From: Lachnospiraceae bacterium
GTDB lineage: Bacteria > Bacillota > Clostridia > Lachnospirales > Lachnospiraceae
NCBI GenBank assembly: GCA_017958585.1
Contig: JAGDCK010000122.1
Location: 1 to 6,864, forward strand
Length of the DNA: 6,864 bases
Direction: 5' to 3'
The position numbers were made by a program, and so were the translations under genes. The notes under the pieces are model-generated. The model made no database searches. It worked only from the letters and a program-made list of their open reading frames with translations, and was not told the origin of the DNA. Positions 6,606-6,864 of this stretch are shown piece after piece; position 1 is the stretch's first letter, and every line of letters begins with the position of its first letter.

Positions 6606-6611
6606 TTATGA
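6596..6611. promoter_or_regulatory. Operator-like palindrome over the carA -35
   Basis: TCATAA-ACAA-TTATGA is a perfect inverted repeat with 6-bp arms and a 4-bp centre, covering the whole -35 of the carAB promoter. A bound repressor here would block RNA polymerase. It does not fit the usual arginine box (TGAAT-N4-ATTCA type), and the binding protein is unknown. Bases 6612-6704 upstream hold no gene that I can support. Confidence 0.5.
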
Positions 6612-6704
6612 AAAAGGAGCAAAAATAAATTCGCACGAAAGTGAAAATATTCTGACTATATTACGCCGAAATCCCTGCTTCTTTTTTCCCTAAATCTTGG
6701 CGCT

Positions 6705-6744
6705 AAAAAGCTATGGCGCATTGTTTTTTCTCTGCTGCCATAGC
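6705..6744 (-). terminator. Intrinsic terminator of the truncated membrane-anchor gene
   Basis: On the minus strand GCTATGGC (6737-6744) pairs with GCCATAGC (6710-6717). After a one-base bulge three further inner pairs follow (6718-6720 with 6733-6735), closing an A-rich loop. TTTTT (6709-6705) follows at once. The hairpin begins about 42 nt after the stop codon of the gene at the right edge and insulates it from the carAB promoter. Confidence 0.88.
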
Positions 6745-6786
6745 AATTTAGTCCCAATATATATTTTTGTTTTTCTGTCCTGTTAT

Positions 6787-6864
6787 TTACTCTGCCTTGG
6801 CAGATCTTCTCTTTATCAGGTAGATGCCCACCATGATTCCGATGATACCGAGGATCAGACTGTA
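6787..6864 (-). CDS. C-terminus of a membrane-anchored protein (5' part outside window)
   Basis: Only the last 25 codons and the TAA stop are visible, with the frame open to the window edge. The residues form one strongly hydrophobic helix (YSLILGIIGIMVGIYLI), then a positive tail KRRSAKAE. By the positive-inside rule this is a C-terminal membrane anchor with the tail in the cytoplasm. It could be the last helix of a multi-pass protein, a tail anchor, or the end of a cell-wall sorting signal whose LPXTG-like motif would lie off the window. The coding call is supported by a terminator at the proper distance downstream. The protein family cannot be named from this fragment. Confidence 0.65.
   Translation of the reverse strand, partial: YSLILGIIGIMVGIYLIKRRSAKAE

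Noticed and set aside
6551..6704. PyrR attenuator, T-box, riboswitch or arginine box upstream of carA
   Set aside because: The strong promoter leaves only about 20 nt of leader, no anti-terminator/terminator pair is visible there, and the palindrome does not match the usual arginine box.

Overview
The window looks like chromosomal DNA from an anaerobic low-to-mid GC Firmicute, most likely a clostridium of the Lachnospiraceae type. This rests on the flavour of the CarA/CarB proteins, strong purine-rich Shine-Dalgarno sites, TG-extended TATAAT promoters, U-tract terminators, a BioY-type biotin transporter and a lipoprotein with a short KK-started signal peptide. The organism call is inference from protein resemblance. 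No tRNA, rRNA, CRISPR, integrase or transposase was seen.

Layout. On the + strand, the window opens inside bioY (S component of a biotin ECF transporter, 5' end missing), followed 18 nt later by a small cysteine-rich DUF1284 protein. These converge on a long minus-strand block. The convergent gap (883-1003) holds a nested, AT-rich inverted-repeat cluster and a bidirectional intrinsic terminator. Reading the minus strand in its own direction from the right edge, there are: the last 25 codons of a membrane-anchored protein (6787-6864) with its terminator (6705-6744); a promoter with a palindrome over its -35; carA (5351-6550); carB (2164-5358), overlapping carA by 8 nt; a small predicted lipoprotein of unknown function (1539-2045) with its own candidate promoter; a hairpin; and msrC, a GAF-domain free-methionine-(R)-sulfoxide reductase (1004-1459).

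How the genes work together. CarA and CarB form the glutamine-dependent carbamoyl phosphate synthetase that feeds arginine and pyrimidine synthesis. No pyr or arg gene is adjacent, and the predicted carA leader is only about 20 nt, so leader attenuation is unlikely; the palindrome over the -35 is the obvious candidate control site. The lipoprotein and msrC lie downstream on the same strand and could receive read-through from carAB, as no clear terminator follows carB. BioY and the DUF1284 protein appear to be translationally coupled.

Most of the window is ordinary housekeeping sequence. The signals that these genes do not explain are the four-copy ATTTRGTCAT repeat with 21-bp spacing between convergent genes, the duplicated C-x2-C-x7-C pattern in the DUF1284 protein, and the carA operator-like palindrome. 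I did not find a convincing new multi-gene system.
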